DNA of 64,000 nucleotides from Watersipora subatra (Eukaryota; Bryozoa; Gymnolaemata; Cheilostomatida; Watersiporidae): positions 62,653,248-62,717,247 of the forward strand of contig NC_088711.1 in the NCBI RefSeq assembly GCF_963576615.1, given 5' to 3'. Positions within the stretch are counted from its first letter, which is position 1, and each line of letters starts with the position of its first letter. The position numbers were made by a program, and so were the translations under genes. The notes under the pieces were generated by a model. It saw nothing but the letters and a program-made list of their open reading frames with translations. It ran no database searches and was not told where the DNA came from. Positions 35,091 through 47,010 of this stretch are shown here, in pieces.

Positions 35091-35351
35091 TTATTCAATA
35101 GTACAGACACCTATAATCTTACTGGCCCTGACTATTGGTGTAAAACAAGCTAATACGTTTGTTAAGAAGGGACAAGTCATACCGTTACAAATAGACCCTT
35201 TCGCTCTTCGGCTCCATTGACTCTTTAGGGTTCTTGTAAAACTCTGTAGGCTTACGATGTCATAGACAGGTGTTATTTGCCCATTGATCATAAATTTGCT
35301 CTCTGATGGTTCACTGAAAAAGTTATAAAACCTGTATTTTTGATGTCTCAA
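35091..35351 (-). CDS. Exon-like ORF, unknown function
   Basis: On the minus strand an 86-codon open frame includes FFSEPSESKFMINGQITPVY and continues to CNGMTCPFLTN, followed by GTATTA. A TTTTTCAG acceptor precedes the GAACCATCAGAG part. Composition looks coding, but the phase does not link it to the neighbouring exon-like ORF at 35980, and I do not recognise a domain. Confidence 0.25.
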   Translation of the reverse strand: MRHQKYRFYNFFSEPSESKFMINGQITPVYDIVSLQSFTRTLKSQWSRRAKGSICNGMTCPFLTNVLACFTPIVRASKIIGVCTIE

Positions 35352-35715
35352 GATTATTTAGCCTTTATTACAGCCGCAGGGGAAAGCAGTTCAGATTAGA
35401 TTTTTAAAATTACTTAATATTTGGATTTTGGAGTATTACTTTTTAGAAAAATGTTATTTGAATTTCGGTTATATACAGCAGTTGCAGAGATTATTGAAGG
35501 CCATTAAATAAAAAGAAAAAATAAGGTGTTTTGGTATAATAAAATAAATTTTAGTGAGACACGATTAGCCAAAAGTGGAGGGTTTTAATGGTCGCCAAGT
35601 CTGATTTTTAATTTTCTCTTTGGAATGACGATGTTTAAAGAACACTCCTTCTGACATCAAACTGGCTTTTACCGATGAAAATTTTAATGCTTCTTTGACA
35701 ATCAACCACTTTCAA

Positions 35716-35995
35716 AGTGAGTTATTCGCGTCGTCGGGTATTCGAGAACTTCTGAGATTTAACTTTATTTGACGCCAAGGTTGGCTTTATGAACGAAGCT
35801 TTCTTAATGGATTTTATATAATGAAATGGTTTGGTGCCGTTTTGCTGAATAACAGTGGTCTGAGGAGATTTCAACTCATAGATCCCACCAAGGCTTATAT
35901 TAACCAACTCATAATCCTTTTATGGCCAAGCTAGGGTAACAATAGATATAATAACAGTTGAGGGAAATCATAAACTCACAAATGGCTGGGAAACT
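35716..35995 (-). repeat. Dispersed duplication, copy A
   Basis: About 280 bp that recurs in the same orientation at 37226-37485, sharing GTCGGGTATTCGAGAACTTC and AACAATAGATATAATAA among other blocks. In copy A the minus strand stays open for 61 codons; copy B is interrupted. Confidence 0.75.
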
Positions 35996-36204
35996 GTGGG
36001 AAACGCACATTGAATGAATGACCTTACAGTGTCAGTAAAGATATTGTCAACAAAATAGGAATGAGCGCCAACCATAGGTGCCAAGTAACCGTGATTTGAA
36101 AAAGTGAGGTTTTTAGCTTTTTTGGATTTAAACGACTGAGGTTCATACCCTACACCCTGTAAAACTTTGAATGTGTGTCTAAGGACTTCTCTCATGCCCT
36201 CTTT
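35980..36204 (-). CDS. Exon-like ORF, unknown function
   Basis: The minus-strand segment is bounded by an acceptor (CACTATCAG|AAAGAG) and a strong donor (CATTT|GTGAGT), exactly 75 codons in phase 0. The peptide starts KEGMREVLRHTFKVLQGVGY and contains NHGYLAPMVGAHSYF. Its length in whole codons, splice sites and composition argue for a real exon of a further gene in the giant transposon, but no partner exon with matching phase was found and no family is recognised. Confidence 0.35.
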
Positions 36205-36488
36205 CTGATAGTGTATGACACTCTGTTAATATTATTGAATAAAAAAATAGCTAATCGCGTGTGGAGAGGAAAATTTACCCAAAATATCAGAAATATCCTT
36301 CTCAAAAAGGGAGACTCGGCAGCTATGGCGCCAACCAAAGTCCAAAACTGAGTAACCAAAGTTGGGATAGATTATAATCATTAAAACTGCTCCCAACACT
36401 TTTCCCGTAATATAAAAAAGCTGCTATGTGGATTACCAATTGGCATAATTTAGAATTAGATGCATGATTAGGACTATTAATTAGTGGT

Positions 36489-36677
36489 TTAATCCCGCCT
36501 CATAATGAGCCTCATATTCTCTTCGATGCAAGATTGTAGAGCAGCTTCCTTGATGAGTCTACGGAGATTCGTTGAGGAAACGAGCAAAGTGATGGGTGCG
36601 ACAAATTTCATTTTTCGCTTTTCATTCCTCACCATCCACTTTGAGGAAAATTCTAAAGTAATATTTTGTCGAAACAA
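36489..36677 (-). CDS. Possible terminal exon, unknown function
   Basis: A minus-strand open frame ends in a stop at 36489, with the charged peptide WMVRNEKRKMKFVAPITLLV... and a C-terminus NMRLIMRRD. It is preceded by a pyrimidine-rich TTTTCCTCAAAG. It could be a last exon, or chance; nothing links it to a known family. Confidence 0.2.
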   Translation of the reverse strand: MFRQNITLEFSSKWMVRNEKRKMKFVAPITLLVSSTNLRRLIKEAALQSCIEENMRLIMRRD

Positions 36678-37225
36678 TTATTAATAGCAAAAAGCTGTTT
36701 ACATAATGCCCCACTTGATTATTGGGAAATATTTTTGTATTTTTCACGGTAGCCTTCATAAAAGCACTGAGACTGGAGTAGGTCTATTAGACTTTGAGCT
36801 TTCGGAGAGCCATTTGTGGTTATCAGTAAAATGTGTCTACCAATTGGTAAATTGACTATAATTACATGCGTAATCAGACCTATTAAAAAATAAAATTCAA
36901 GTAAAGCATAAATAGGCTACTTAGTTTTTGTGTAACCTGTGAAATTTAAACCTTTGCTCGAACTTCAAGGTGCTGGGTTAGCCTCTCAAACAAAACGGTG
37001 CAGCATTGGCATGCACAACTGATGTCACAACTTTCAAAGTTATTTTATTCAATTAAAAATCCTATTCATAAGTCTTCATTCAAAGGATTATTTTAATTGT
37101 CCTAAGCTAAGGTAGAGCTCTATACCTCCATCTCTTCTATTATACTAGCCATATTGAGTGGCAACAAAATTTAGAGTGAGTAATAGGATTATCATTATGG
37201 CTAACCTGGCACCACATTTAAAGTG

Positions 37226-37485
37226 AGTTATTTATGAGTTATTCGCGTTGTCGGGTATTCGAGAACTTCTGAGACATAACTTTATTTGAAGCCAAGGTTG
37301 GAGTTATTGACGAAGCTTTCTTAAAGGCGAGAGACATGGAAAGTATTTCGGCACGGTTTTGCTGAATAAATGGTCCACAAAACACTTAGCCTGTATTAAC
37401 CAACTAATAATTTGTTTATGGCCTAGCTAGGTTAACAATAGATATAATAATAACAGTTGAGAGAAATTATAAACTCTCCAATGGC
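37226..37485 (-). repeat. Dispersed duplication, copy B
   Basis: Second copy of 35716-35995, with indels (for example loss of the GAGGAGATTTCAACTC stretch) and stops in the minus-strand frame. It is directly followed by the fold-back at 37487. Confidence 0.75.
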
Positions 37486-37486
37486 T

Positions 37487-37657
37487 GTAGTTTAAGTGAC
37501 ATAAACTGTTGGCAGTTGGCTGTAGTGGCATTCCATTGGGTGGGTGGTTGATAATGGAATGCCACTACCACCAAGTGCCAACAGTTTATGTCACTTAAAG
37601 TTAAACTACAATGACTTAGCCTGGGTAGGCTCTTCTGTTGAAGAGCCTACCCAGGCT
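37487..37657. mobile_element. Two adjacent fold-back (hairpin) sequences
   Basis: 37487-37609: arms containing TAAGTGACATAAACTGTTGG and GTGGCATTCCATT pair with their complements around a GGGTGGGTGGTTG loop. 37618-37657: a perfect 17-bp hairpin (AGCCTGGGTAGGCTCTT, 6-base loop). Both look like fold-back MITEs. Confidence 0.8.
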
Positions 37658-37699
37658 AACAATGACTGGGAAACATATTGAATAGGATTTTGAGTTAGC

Positions 37700-39769
37700 T
37701 AAAAAGCCGCTAGTCTGTAAGGCATTGCTTTGCTGGAAAAGATATTTTCAACCAAATAGTAGTTGATGAATGTCATCCAAAAACGACTTAAATTTAAATA
37801 ATCAAGATTGGAATACATCAGTGATAAATATAATTATAACCAGTGTTAGAAACAGATTTACTTTTTTGGGGAAACACTGCGAGGCGGAGGGGTACACGTC
37901 CAACACTGTGGGAAAATCCACTTCGACACGCGTACAAAAAAGCTCAAATTACAATTTTTACAAGAATTTTTCAGCAAAATAATGAACTGTACATGTATAT
38001 CAATAAAAATAGATAGAAAACATCACTGTATGATCCAGATCTCTTTGTCGTAAAATGTTTTGTGAAAGATCTAATAGCAACAAAAAGGAACAACACAAAT
38101 AACTGATTACAAATCAGGGCCAGGGAATGCACCTATGCCGAGTTTATCTCCTTTGAAAATATCTCGGGGTATTGATGTTGCTGTGTATTGCTGTGTATTG
38201 CCTCATGCCTAACCCTGCTGATTAAACTATTAACCACTCAGTCATAACCCTTTCTAAAGGTATATATAAAAGACCATAAAATTATGTTAAACCAAAACAG
38301 TTCAATCTTGGTCATAGAATTTCCTTCACTCACAGCAGCCGCTGCTGACATTTTCCATTGCGGACATTTTCTACATAGCTTTGACACAATCGCAATATAG
38401 CTAGACCATCGGCTATTTCTTAGATACCTTTTAGGCCATGGGTCATAATACAAAAAGTATCATTCAAATATGGACAAGAAGTCGCCCATGAAAATAGGAA
38501 TCTAAAGCAGGCTGTGCTGTGAATCAACCATCAGGTCGTAATCGACTACTCTATATGATGGGTTGTTATTAGCACAGCAGTACGGATGATGGAAAAGTCA
38601 CACAGCTAGGGTGTTAGTAGGATAGGCTATAGTATGAAGCAAACTTGATTTGTTGACAGTGAATACAATAAGTTGCACAGAAGGGGTGGGTGGGGGGGGG
38701 AGAAAAATAAAAATGACTCATTTCGAATCGCTTGGTTGTGAAGTGAGAGTGTGTGATTTCACAATGGGCCAGAATGTTCACTAAGTCGGCATAAATACTT
38801 GTGACATGGGTATCCCACAGAAAGGGGTCTTACCCATTATCTACGAAATGACCATGCAAATTTTAGCCACACCACAGCCCAATTTAAAGAACCTTTCTTA
38901 AAATCTTCAATCCTCTGCTAATATAAAACAACTGCGGCCCGCTACAGCAGAGTAAGTGTACCGAATTTGATTCAGGATGTTTAGAAAAAAAGAGCGCCAA
39001 AAGTTTTGTGAACTCAATAGCAAGCTGAAAAGTAAAGGGCAAAATGTATTTTAGAGGGCATTAGGCAACATTGGCTAAGACCTAAGGGAGAAATATGCCT
39101 TGCCCTTGCCTTGCCTACTAAACAAAGAGGGTTCCTTTGTTCTCCCACAATGGGAATTTTGGAACTTATTGCGTTCATTGTTAGAAATTCAAATACCCTG
39201 TCCTGTTATGAGGTGCACACACTACATTCAGCCTACTTGCACTGCCCAATCATGTACCCTAGATAGTTACTTTTAAAGATGCCTCAAGATTGTTAAAACA
39301 GGGTCTGAAAATATGTAGTGTTTGAGCTGGTCTTTTGTTAGATCTTTTGTGGTCAGTATTTTTCGCTTCAACATGTTTCCTCAAGCATGGTGAGAGCGTC
39401 TTTCTTTGACAATAAGTATCAGAATGGGGTAGGCATACAAGTTTTCCGTACGTTGAACTGAACCTTTCAACATAGAAACATGAAAATCTCTGGGAAGTAA
39501 AGTGAATGACAAGGTCAATATAATATATTTCAAGCTGAACCAAAACCTAGACAATACTCTCATGCCCACTAGGTAAAATAAAAATATAAAGCTACGACAT
39601 CTGGCTTTAAAACAGTAGGCCTCCCTACCAGAATCGACGGAAATTAATTACAAAAGATTTTTATAACACTAATCAAAATGTATAAAAACTTAAAAGCATT
39701 CAACAAGACAATTTACCACAGCTCAAAGTATTATCCGTCTCTACAGGAAAAGGGGCGCTCAAAACCGGA
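37700..39769. other. Transposon interior downstream of transposase gene
   Basis: No supported gene. An oligo-G run lies near 38692-38700. Open stretches (37770-37982 plus, 38238-38453 minus, 39259-39569 minus) lack domain or splice support. The 3' untranslated region of the minus-strand transposase should lie in its right part. Confidence 0.3.
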
Positions 39770-42700
39770 TCATACGGTATCAACAAATTCAGGATCAGAA
39801 AAATACCTTGGCTGAATATAACAAGCGGGTTGAAATGGCGGCAGTTTATATACATATAATGGATGGTGGTGGGGTAGACTAGATACCAGCCGCCAAACAA
39901 AATTTCCGGTACATTGCAATTTGTGAGCGAAGAGCCGAGCTTCAAACCATTCTGCTTTATATTCTTCTAGTAGAAAGGCTGTAATATAGTCATTGTTAGC
40001 CACTATTTGCAGAATTACTCCATAGGTATCGCTAGCTAGACGAAAGGCGTCCCCAATGCTATATCTAAAACCTACAAAGCAAGACAGTGTAGAATAATCT
40101 TTGTGTTTTGAAGATTTGTTTATAAATAAGTGATTGAATAACAATAACAGTTCAATAGAGCTTACTTACAGCGTATCCCATTACTTACCAGATATTGTGA
40201 TGGTGTTGCAGCATTGTGTGCAATCTCCCAAACTCTCCTGGATGTGCTCAGGTGGTTCAGGACTGTCTTCAGCGGTGCCTATCAAGAAAAAATTATCTTA
40301 CTCAAAGCCTGTTCGATAAGTTAGAGCAGAAATTAGCCATAGCATTTAACAACAGCTATCTGTCTCAGGTGACAAAAACCAAGTGGATGATTCCTCAGAA
40401 CACGTTACTGTAAAGCAGCGATTTCAAAACTCGATGCATGAGAACTATCAGGAAAGCCTATGACTACTGCACATGGTGACCGAAAAGCCAGTACTCCGAT
40501 AGAGGAGTACTCTGATAACAAAATGACTCCAAAGTCTTCAGACAATACCTCAAAAGAGTACCCCAATTTCTAGAAATGTTCAGTAAACTAACATATTTCC
40601 ATGCACGCACCAACTCCGTTACTCGAACACTATTGAGATATCAGCCACTGCAATACTTACGTGCGCCCTTGGTTTTGGCATTGTTGTGATGCAATACGCC
40701 ATGCACATTGGCATCTGCCCAATCATGGCAAAACTCGAGTTGGTGTCTGTTACTTAGACTTAGCGGCACATTCTTAAAGTTTCTCATGCGTAATGATTTG
40801 AAGAACGCATGTTTAGCCTCCATCCTTAAGCACCAGGTTCCTCTTGGAAGACCAAATCTGGTAAACAGTTACATAAAGTTACATGAAGTTTAAAGTTTTT
40901 ATGTGACAACTGATAATTACATAGTAAAATAATGCTTGAGATTGAGACATACTTTTAAAAAAAACATCACTGTAAAGTGGGATGCTGAACCAACCGACAT
41001 ACCGCAGCCAGCGGACCGCTTGCCATTAAATTGGAATGACATGAATCATGCTATATATATTTATACTGGCCTGATAAAATTATAGAGTTTTTGCCTGAGA
41101 ACTCACTTCACTATGTAGTAGGGGATGTGTACCAAGTAATGCATCTTGGGAGTAATGGTGTGAGCTCCATATACGGTCACCCAGGTTTCTAGGTATAATT
41201 TTATTAGCGTTGCGGCGGTTGTAATCTGGTCTTTGTTGAACGAATATGCCAACAGAACGGAGGTAATTTCAACCATCATCAACAGCAGTCTGTATTCTGG
41301 AATCTCTTCAATATTGTGGCCAGCCAGTATTAAAGGTAGAAGAAAGCCCAAACAGATAGTTTGAGTTGCTGAAAAAAGAGTTATAGATTAGATCTACAAA
41401 AAGCATAAGTTGCGTGAAAAGGAAAAATATATCAAAATTTGAAAAACTATTTTACCTTATTTCTTACACGAAGCAACAAACATAATAGGACTTTAAAAAA
41501 ATGCTAAAATATTGTAGTGGTTTAGATTGGGAAAGTCGCTCCACAAATCACCAGTTTAGAATTTAGATCATTAGCATTCCTCATTGACTGTCGAAATCAA
41601 ACAAAAACGTATTCAACTGCAGTAGGCTGAATACGAACCAGATTGACCAATTTTTCCGGTGTCTAGTCCATTGAAGCAAGATCTTTCCAAGCTACTGGGT
41701 GCATTTTTCTTGTCGTCTCCTCTGTATGGAAAGTTTTTGATGTGTTCATTCAATGACGATATAGAAATTATTCGGTTTTCCAGTAGCCTAGATACGAACC
41801 CCTTTATGGCATAAGGAAGAGTTCCTTCGCACACAATATGCATAATGTCAACAGGAATGCATTGGCAAACATCAAATCCATCGATCTTATCTAATATGGA
41901 TAGCGAGTTGATTCCGTATCGCTTTGAGTATTCTACACGCTGCCGAGCAGGCATCTCTGGACCGAGAAGGAGACAGTGGCGACGGTGACTCTCTATGTCT
42001 CTCAGTCTAAACTCCGTGTGGTTAAACTGTAGCATGTTTAAAAGCAATAGAAAGCAATACAAAGTTTCGCATCACACTGACGAAAAGAACTAGAAATTCA
42101 GAAACTTAGCAACCACACACTAGTAGCGACGTGCGACAGCATTAACATAATCCCTGATTCAGCGCACGGAATAGCTTCTATTCAAGATAAAAGTCTTATG
42201 ATAAGTGCATAACTAAAAAAGTTAACACAACAAGCACACTTCTGCAATAAACTGTATACCATAACACACAAACCTGTTGGATAATCTCTTGTGAGCTACC
42301 ATAACACGTCCGACATTTCATGGCTGCCCCTCCCACTCCTTCTTTAAACCCTGCTACCATATTGGCTGCTGGAGTGTCGCCAATAAAAAAAAGCAAAGAT
42401 CCTTTATAGATGTCCTTTCCGTCCCGATTCACAACTTCAATACCATCCTGAATAAAAGACATAGAATCTTTACTGTTTTATCCTTTTCAAACAATGGAAT
42501 AAAATACATTTTCGATCATAGACTTTTCATAAAGAAACTCTTTCACTAGCCAGAAAAGAGGTCAAATAACTTGAAGTTTAGATTCATTGCCAGGCTCTAG
42601 CTCCGGTTTTCAAAGCTAACCTATTACTATAAGAATATTATGATTACCTTCTTGAGTACATTAATTTCCTCGGCAAACTTTAGAAGGATAGCTTGGACTC

Positions 42701-43437
42701 CATATTCCTTAACGTCAGCAGAGTATGCCACAGCAAACAGGTGTATGAATTTCAATTGGGATCTGTGCTGAGGCGGGACATTCAGTAACGTCCAATAGAA
42801 AAGAGCTAACCATGAAAAACACAACAGTGTGAGATATGCTGTTTAAAAAAAAACAAATATTGTAAAACCACGAAATTCTGTTCCTGAAAACATGCAGCAA
42901 AATTCCACTTTACCTATCTTGTGCTTTTTTCTTTTGGAGCCAATTGGATTCACCTAGAAAAATATGACGATTATCAAAAGAATATGACCTCAAACCAACG
43001 CATGTGATAAGGATCAACAAAAATGAAAACTATTGAGTATTTGAAAAGCCATGTACGACGGTCAGTGATGGGACCTGAACATCTGCATGTTGACACAACC
43101 GAAACATAAATGGTAAATTTATTTATAGGCCTACGCAGAATTATGCCCAATTCTTCTGTGTTAGATGAGCACTTAAATTTGAGAAGGCAGTAGTCGCCAA
43201 TAAGTTTTGTGTAGCATAGTTGAAGGGCTTTATGATCCTTAAATCAACACACTTTTATTTGAGCTGACATACCACTTCAATATCATCATAATAGGCTGCT
43301 ACCATTATCTTTTGCCCGTCAGCAAAAAAGTCAGAATTCTGTGCATAATCAGCATCTATGCAGTCTTTGATTGCCCCATCTGGAGAGAATATTGGAAACT
43401 GTACTACATTCCGGATTTCTGGACTATCTAACATTAT
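39770..43437 (-). CDS. CMC/EnSpm-type (Transposase_21-like) transposase, nine exons
   Basis: Minus-strand exons, 5' to 3': 43437-43273, 42953-42914, 42805-42648, 42447-42274, 42026-41648, 41368-41107, 40857-40661, 40278-40189 and 40071-39770 (TGA). Every junction has GT-AG and matching phase, giving about 588 residues without a stop; the N-terminus is missing. Recognisable blocks: YYDDIEVVNPIGSKRKKHKI (exons 1-2), FIGDTPAANMVAGFKEGVGG then CRTC (exon 4), YGINSLSILDKIDGF and PVDIMHIVCEG (exon 5), ITPKMHYLVHIP (exon 6), RMEAKHAFFKSL (exon 7). This succession is that of repetitive EnSpm-like transposases of animals. Candidate catalytic acids are the Asp of GDTPAAN, the Asp of DIMH and the Glu of MEAKH; that assignment is inference. 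An upstream exon is needed. Confidence 0.8.
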
Positions 43438-44350
43438 CTGCAAACAGATGAATGAATACATGAGAACATAGACTAAAGCTTTTTTGCATAATTTTGAAAG
43501 CAAAATGTTGGTTGTACTTTTAGCATTTAGTTAGGTTCCATGAGGTGATGATAGTTGGTCGACAATGTTGTGTTTCTAGTCAAAGATGACTCAATTTCCT
43601 CATGGAACCCTATTGTGTGATGTTTATATTTGTCTGATAAATTAGAGCAACTCTTCAGGGTGACAAGTGCTTTATTGTTCATTGCTATATTGTTGATGGG
43701 AACAGCTAAGGCGCTCTTTGTTTACATAATCATTAGCAAATTAGGTTTACAAATGGTCTGAAATAAAGATATGTTCAGTACAATGGGAACATGGCCAAGC
43801 CAATTAGCAAAATAAGTCACTATAAATAAACTCACTAACTGTAGACCAACTATCAACCTAGGGAACCTAACTTGTTACACTAACTTAGCTGTGTCACTGA
43901 AAAAAATTTAAAGAGCTAATCCTGAAAAAATTACTTGTCCATAGCCAGTTCACTAACGGTAATTAGCAGGAATCAATTCTTATTGAAATCGCAGAACTAT
44001 GACAAGCGCAGCACATTTGACAACCTTTTTCATATATTTTCTCTCAGAAGTTATCTTGCATGTTTGCAGTTATTAAGCGCACAAGTATTTACCTGGAGAG
44101 TTGATAGTACGGATACATAGTAAAATGGTCTTCTAGCGGTGTTGTTGTAGCGAATTGGAGTCGATTCCTACAAGCCACAACACGACATTTAGGTTAGGAT
44201 ACAATTAATTGGTTGGTGTACACTTTAAGGAAAATTCAAACGAAAGAGGCTTATTTCCAAACAGGCTTTTATCATATCTTTATTTCTCTAAACACCCCAA
44301 TGGTTCCAAGGCAAGTGATCTAATGTGAATATTGTCAATTGACTGCAATT
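43438..44350. other. Upstream region of transposase gene
   Basis: At least one 5' exon of the transposase should lie at higher coordinates, but I could not place it. A minus-strand VNTCALNNCKHAR segment near 44090-44050 has a CX4C-like look but is too short to call. An inverted repeat GGTTCCATGAGG...CCTCATGGAACC is at 43536-43608. Confidence 0.3.
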
Positions 44351-44640
44351 CAGGGGCGTATTTGACAGGGCACGAGTTACGAGTTTTCGTGAGTGAAAAT
44401 TTCACTAGTGGGTCAAATAACCAAAACTCATTAGTGAGATCATGTATTATTGCATAACATAACAGTACCTCTTTGTATTGCCTTAACATGATTAAATCTA
44501 GTAAAGATCACAAAGGAGATTATGAGATAACATGTTGCTGTCATTGAGCCAATCGACATTAGTTAGTTTTGTTTAAATCTCTAGCGCCATCATAATACAC
44601 TGACATATAGATATATAGTATATAGGTATTGGGAGCTAAA

Positions 44641-44800
44641 ATAATATAAAATCGTCAAAAGTTAAAAGCGAGTACATATACAACTACAAATCTGTTTTGT
44701 ATGGTTAAAAACTTGATATAAAATCTAGTTTTTGACCATACGAAATACATTTGTAGTTTTATACGTACTCGCTTTTAACTTTTGACTGTTTTATATTATA
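44641..44800. repeat. Fold-back sequence with ~70-bp arms
   Basis: AAAAGTTAAAAGCGAGTAC and ACAACTACAAAT in the left arm pair with GTACTCGCTTTTAACTTTTG and ATTTGTAGTTTT in the right arm around a TTAAAAACTTGATATAAAAT centre. Confidence 0.85.
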
Positions 44801-44884
44801 TATTATGTTCGAATTTTGGTTATTTGTGGACTCAGTAGAATCTTGCAAAACGCTCTGAAATGCTGTAAATGTTCACCATTTTAG

Positions 44885-44995
44885 AAAAAAATTTTCCGGG
44901 TGTGACCCCCGGACCCCCCACTGGAAGGGCGCTCGGGCACCCCTCCCGGACCCTCTCCGCCAGCGCGCTCCCTCAGCCGCTGCGCGGCCTCAATC
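44885..44995. other. GC-rich block within AT-rich DNA
   Basis: About 110 bp with long C runs and CG dinucleotides (GACCCCCGGACCCCCCACTG, CGCTGCGCGGCC) inside sequence that is otherwise strongly A/T. It is likely part of the nested element, with foreign composition. Confidence 0.6.
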
Positions 44996-45356
44996 ATTCA
45001 GGATAACTAGTGGGTCAAATATATTTTTTAATATGCCCCAGGACTGCATTGACTTTTTATATTACATATTTGCTATCACTCCGTGACAGGGGCTATATTC
45101 AGCAATTTTCAACACACTAGTTTGAAAAGATTGATCAAGAATGAGCCCTTATTCTCACTATTTTGCCATAATTAATATATATTATGGCATAAATATCATG
45201 CTAATTTTTAAATTCACTGCATAGATAACCCTTTATTACTATGATTATGATTCACAGTCACAGCATTGTTCTTTTGTTTACATTACAATTATCACACTAG
45301 AGATTTCAACACGAAAACTCGTAACTCATGGATGCTAATATACGTCCATGGACTCT

Positions 45357-46520
45357 GTGACACTAAAGCATTAACTAAAATGAAACACTGAGTGATCGTA
45401 ATCTTTTAAAAACTCCCAAGAGTTAACGCAAGAAGAATTATAGGCCTATATTATACTCTTTAGTTTAAAAATATTAAGGATTTGATCAGCATCTTTTCCG
45501 AATTTGCTTTGTATTCTTAGATTATAGGCAGCAAACAGCTAGATAATTTTTTTGATTCAGTGTGTCAACTAAAATTTGACTTTTTTTAGTACAAACACAT
45601 TAACCCTCTCACCCCTGATGCCAACTATTTCGGGAGAAGTTGTTCACACTTGGGCCTGAAGCCAACACTTTCGGGACACTTTCTGAGTAACTTTATTGAT
45701 ACTCCTTTTGTGTTTATCGTTTTTTATAGCTTTATTTCGAAAGATAACAGTCTGAGGATTGTTTTGATACCAGAAATGTGGTTGGATAAAAGCATTTTAC
45801 TAGGCAAATCCTGTGATAGATTTCAAACTTCAACTCTTGAGGTCGCCATATTGAATGCGTTTGCCGAAAGACAACGGCTAAATCTTACAATCTAACGTAA
45901 TAATTAGTTCAGGTGAAGAATTTAGCAGTGACAGTGATCTACAACAACACTATGACCGTTTATTAGTAGCACAAAGTGGGTTTCAATTGCACAACGTCAA
46001 AATTACTAAATTGTTATAACTTTTAAATTTTTCGAAGAAAAAAATTTTATTTGACAAATCTTTTCACAATTTTAGTTGATAAAAACGATACATTATATTA
46101 GTTTTGTACTCCAGTTGTTTGCATCTCGTGTTTATTATCATAACTGCAATAAATGTTGTCTTTATAGAATGTAAATATGATATATAGCCTTATATACCAA
46201 TTGATTGAACAATGGAACGGAAACTACATTATGCCGTAATATTGCGTATAGGCTCATAATTTCAGTTCTATTGGTTAGAACTCCAAATTTTTTTTTGCAA
46301 CTTGATGATAACACCTTTTCTTGTCATCCTAATATGTTACTGAAGTGTTATCAACCAAAAAGCTGACTGGTAGTAGCAGCCAAACTTTGACTTTTCGATT
46401 TCCAAAAAATGTATCGATTTGAATATTATCAATAACATCCTATATAGATTGTCTTTGTTTGGTCTGATAGACTACGCGATCATGGTATTCATGTCTATGT
46501 TATAACCTCCGCCAGTTGGT
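45357..46520. other. Spacer between the two transposon genes
   Basis: No gene recognised. TTAACCCTCTCACCCCTGATG at 45600 looks like a piggyBac-type terminus, followed 300 bp on by a short acidic SSGEEFSSDSD reading; no matching opposite end was found. Confidence 0.3.
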
Positions 46521-46521
46521 T

Positions 46522-46631
46522 GTTCAAATCACAGGCCGGCCAACGTGTTCGGTAGCGCTCGGGCGGTGGTGCTCGGGCGAGCACCACCGTCCGAGCGCTA
46601 CCAAACACCTTGGCCGGCCTGTGGTTCAAAT
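46522..46631. mobile_element. GC-rich fold-back MITE
   Basis: Arms of about 50 bp, beginning CACAGGCCGGCCAA and ending GCGGTGGTGCTCG, pair with three mismatches around a GG loop (centre about 46575). GTTCAAAT occurs at both outer edges. The GC content contrasts with the AT-rich surroundings. Confidence 0.85.
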
Positions 46632-47010
46632 AGAAATTAGGCCTACTTGCAACTCAGCTTCTTTTTGCCAAGGAGTTCTTATTGCCAAGGAGTACAAAAA
46701 TACTGTCTAGGCGAAGAACAAAGATCAACTATACATTACCTCCCCAAATGGATTAGTTGATAGCTAGGGTTTGCAATTTGTTTTAGGCTTTAGCAATGTC
46801 AATCATTTTTGTTCGCCATTTTAACTTGTATGACAGGAAGAATTAAGAATTGGCTAAGAATTGCTTATGATTGCATTGCGTTACGTTTTTATGTGGATCC
46901 AAAAAGACATTCTGAAATGGCCAGTTTTGGATTTACATTTACCTATGCTGTAAACTTTACTAGTAAGTATTACTATGGCATTATGTTAAGTATGTGAACT
47001 TTCCTTATAG

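Larger units (their letters stand above)
44355..45356. mobile_element. Nested inverted-repeat element of about 1 kb
   Basis: GAGTTACGAGTTTTCGTG at about 44373-44390 reappears inverted at about 45308-45327, with further matches outward (GGACGTATA/GGGCGTATT) and inward (CACTAGTG/CACTAGAG). TCACTAGTGGGTCAAATA near 44402 is also echoed directly near 45007. Inside lie a 160-bp fold-back (44641-44800) and a GC-rich block (44885-44995). No ORF. It is probably a non-autonomous element with a second element inserted. Confidence 0.6.

Noticed and set aside
44280..44489. Minus-strand ORF as the 5' exon of the transposase
   Set aside because: It lies across the arm of an inverted-repeat element and has no donor in phase with the exon at 43437.
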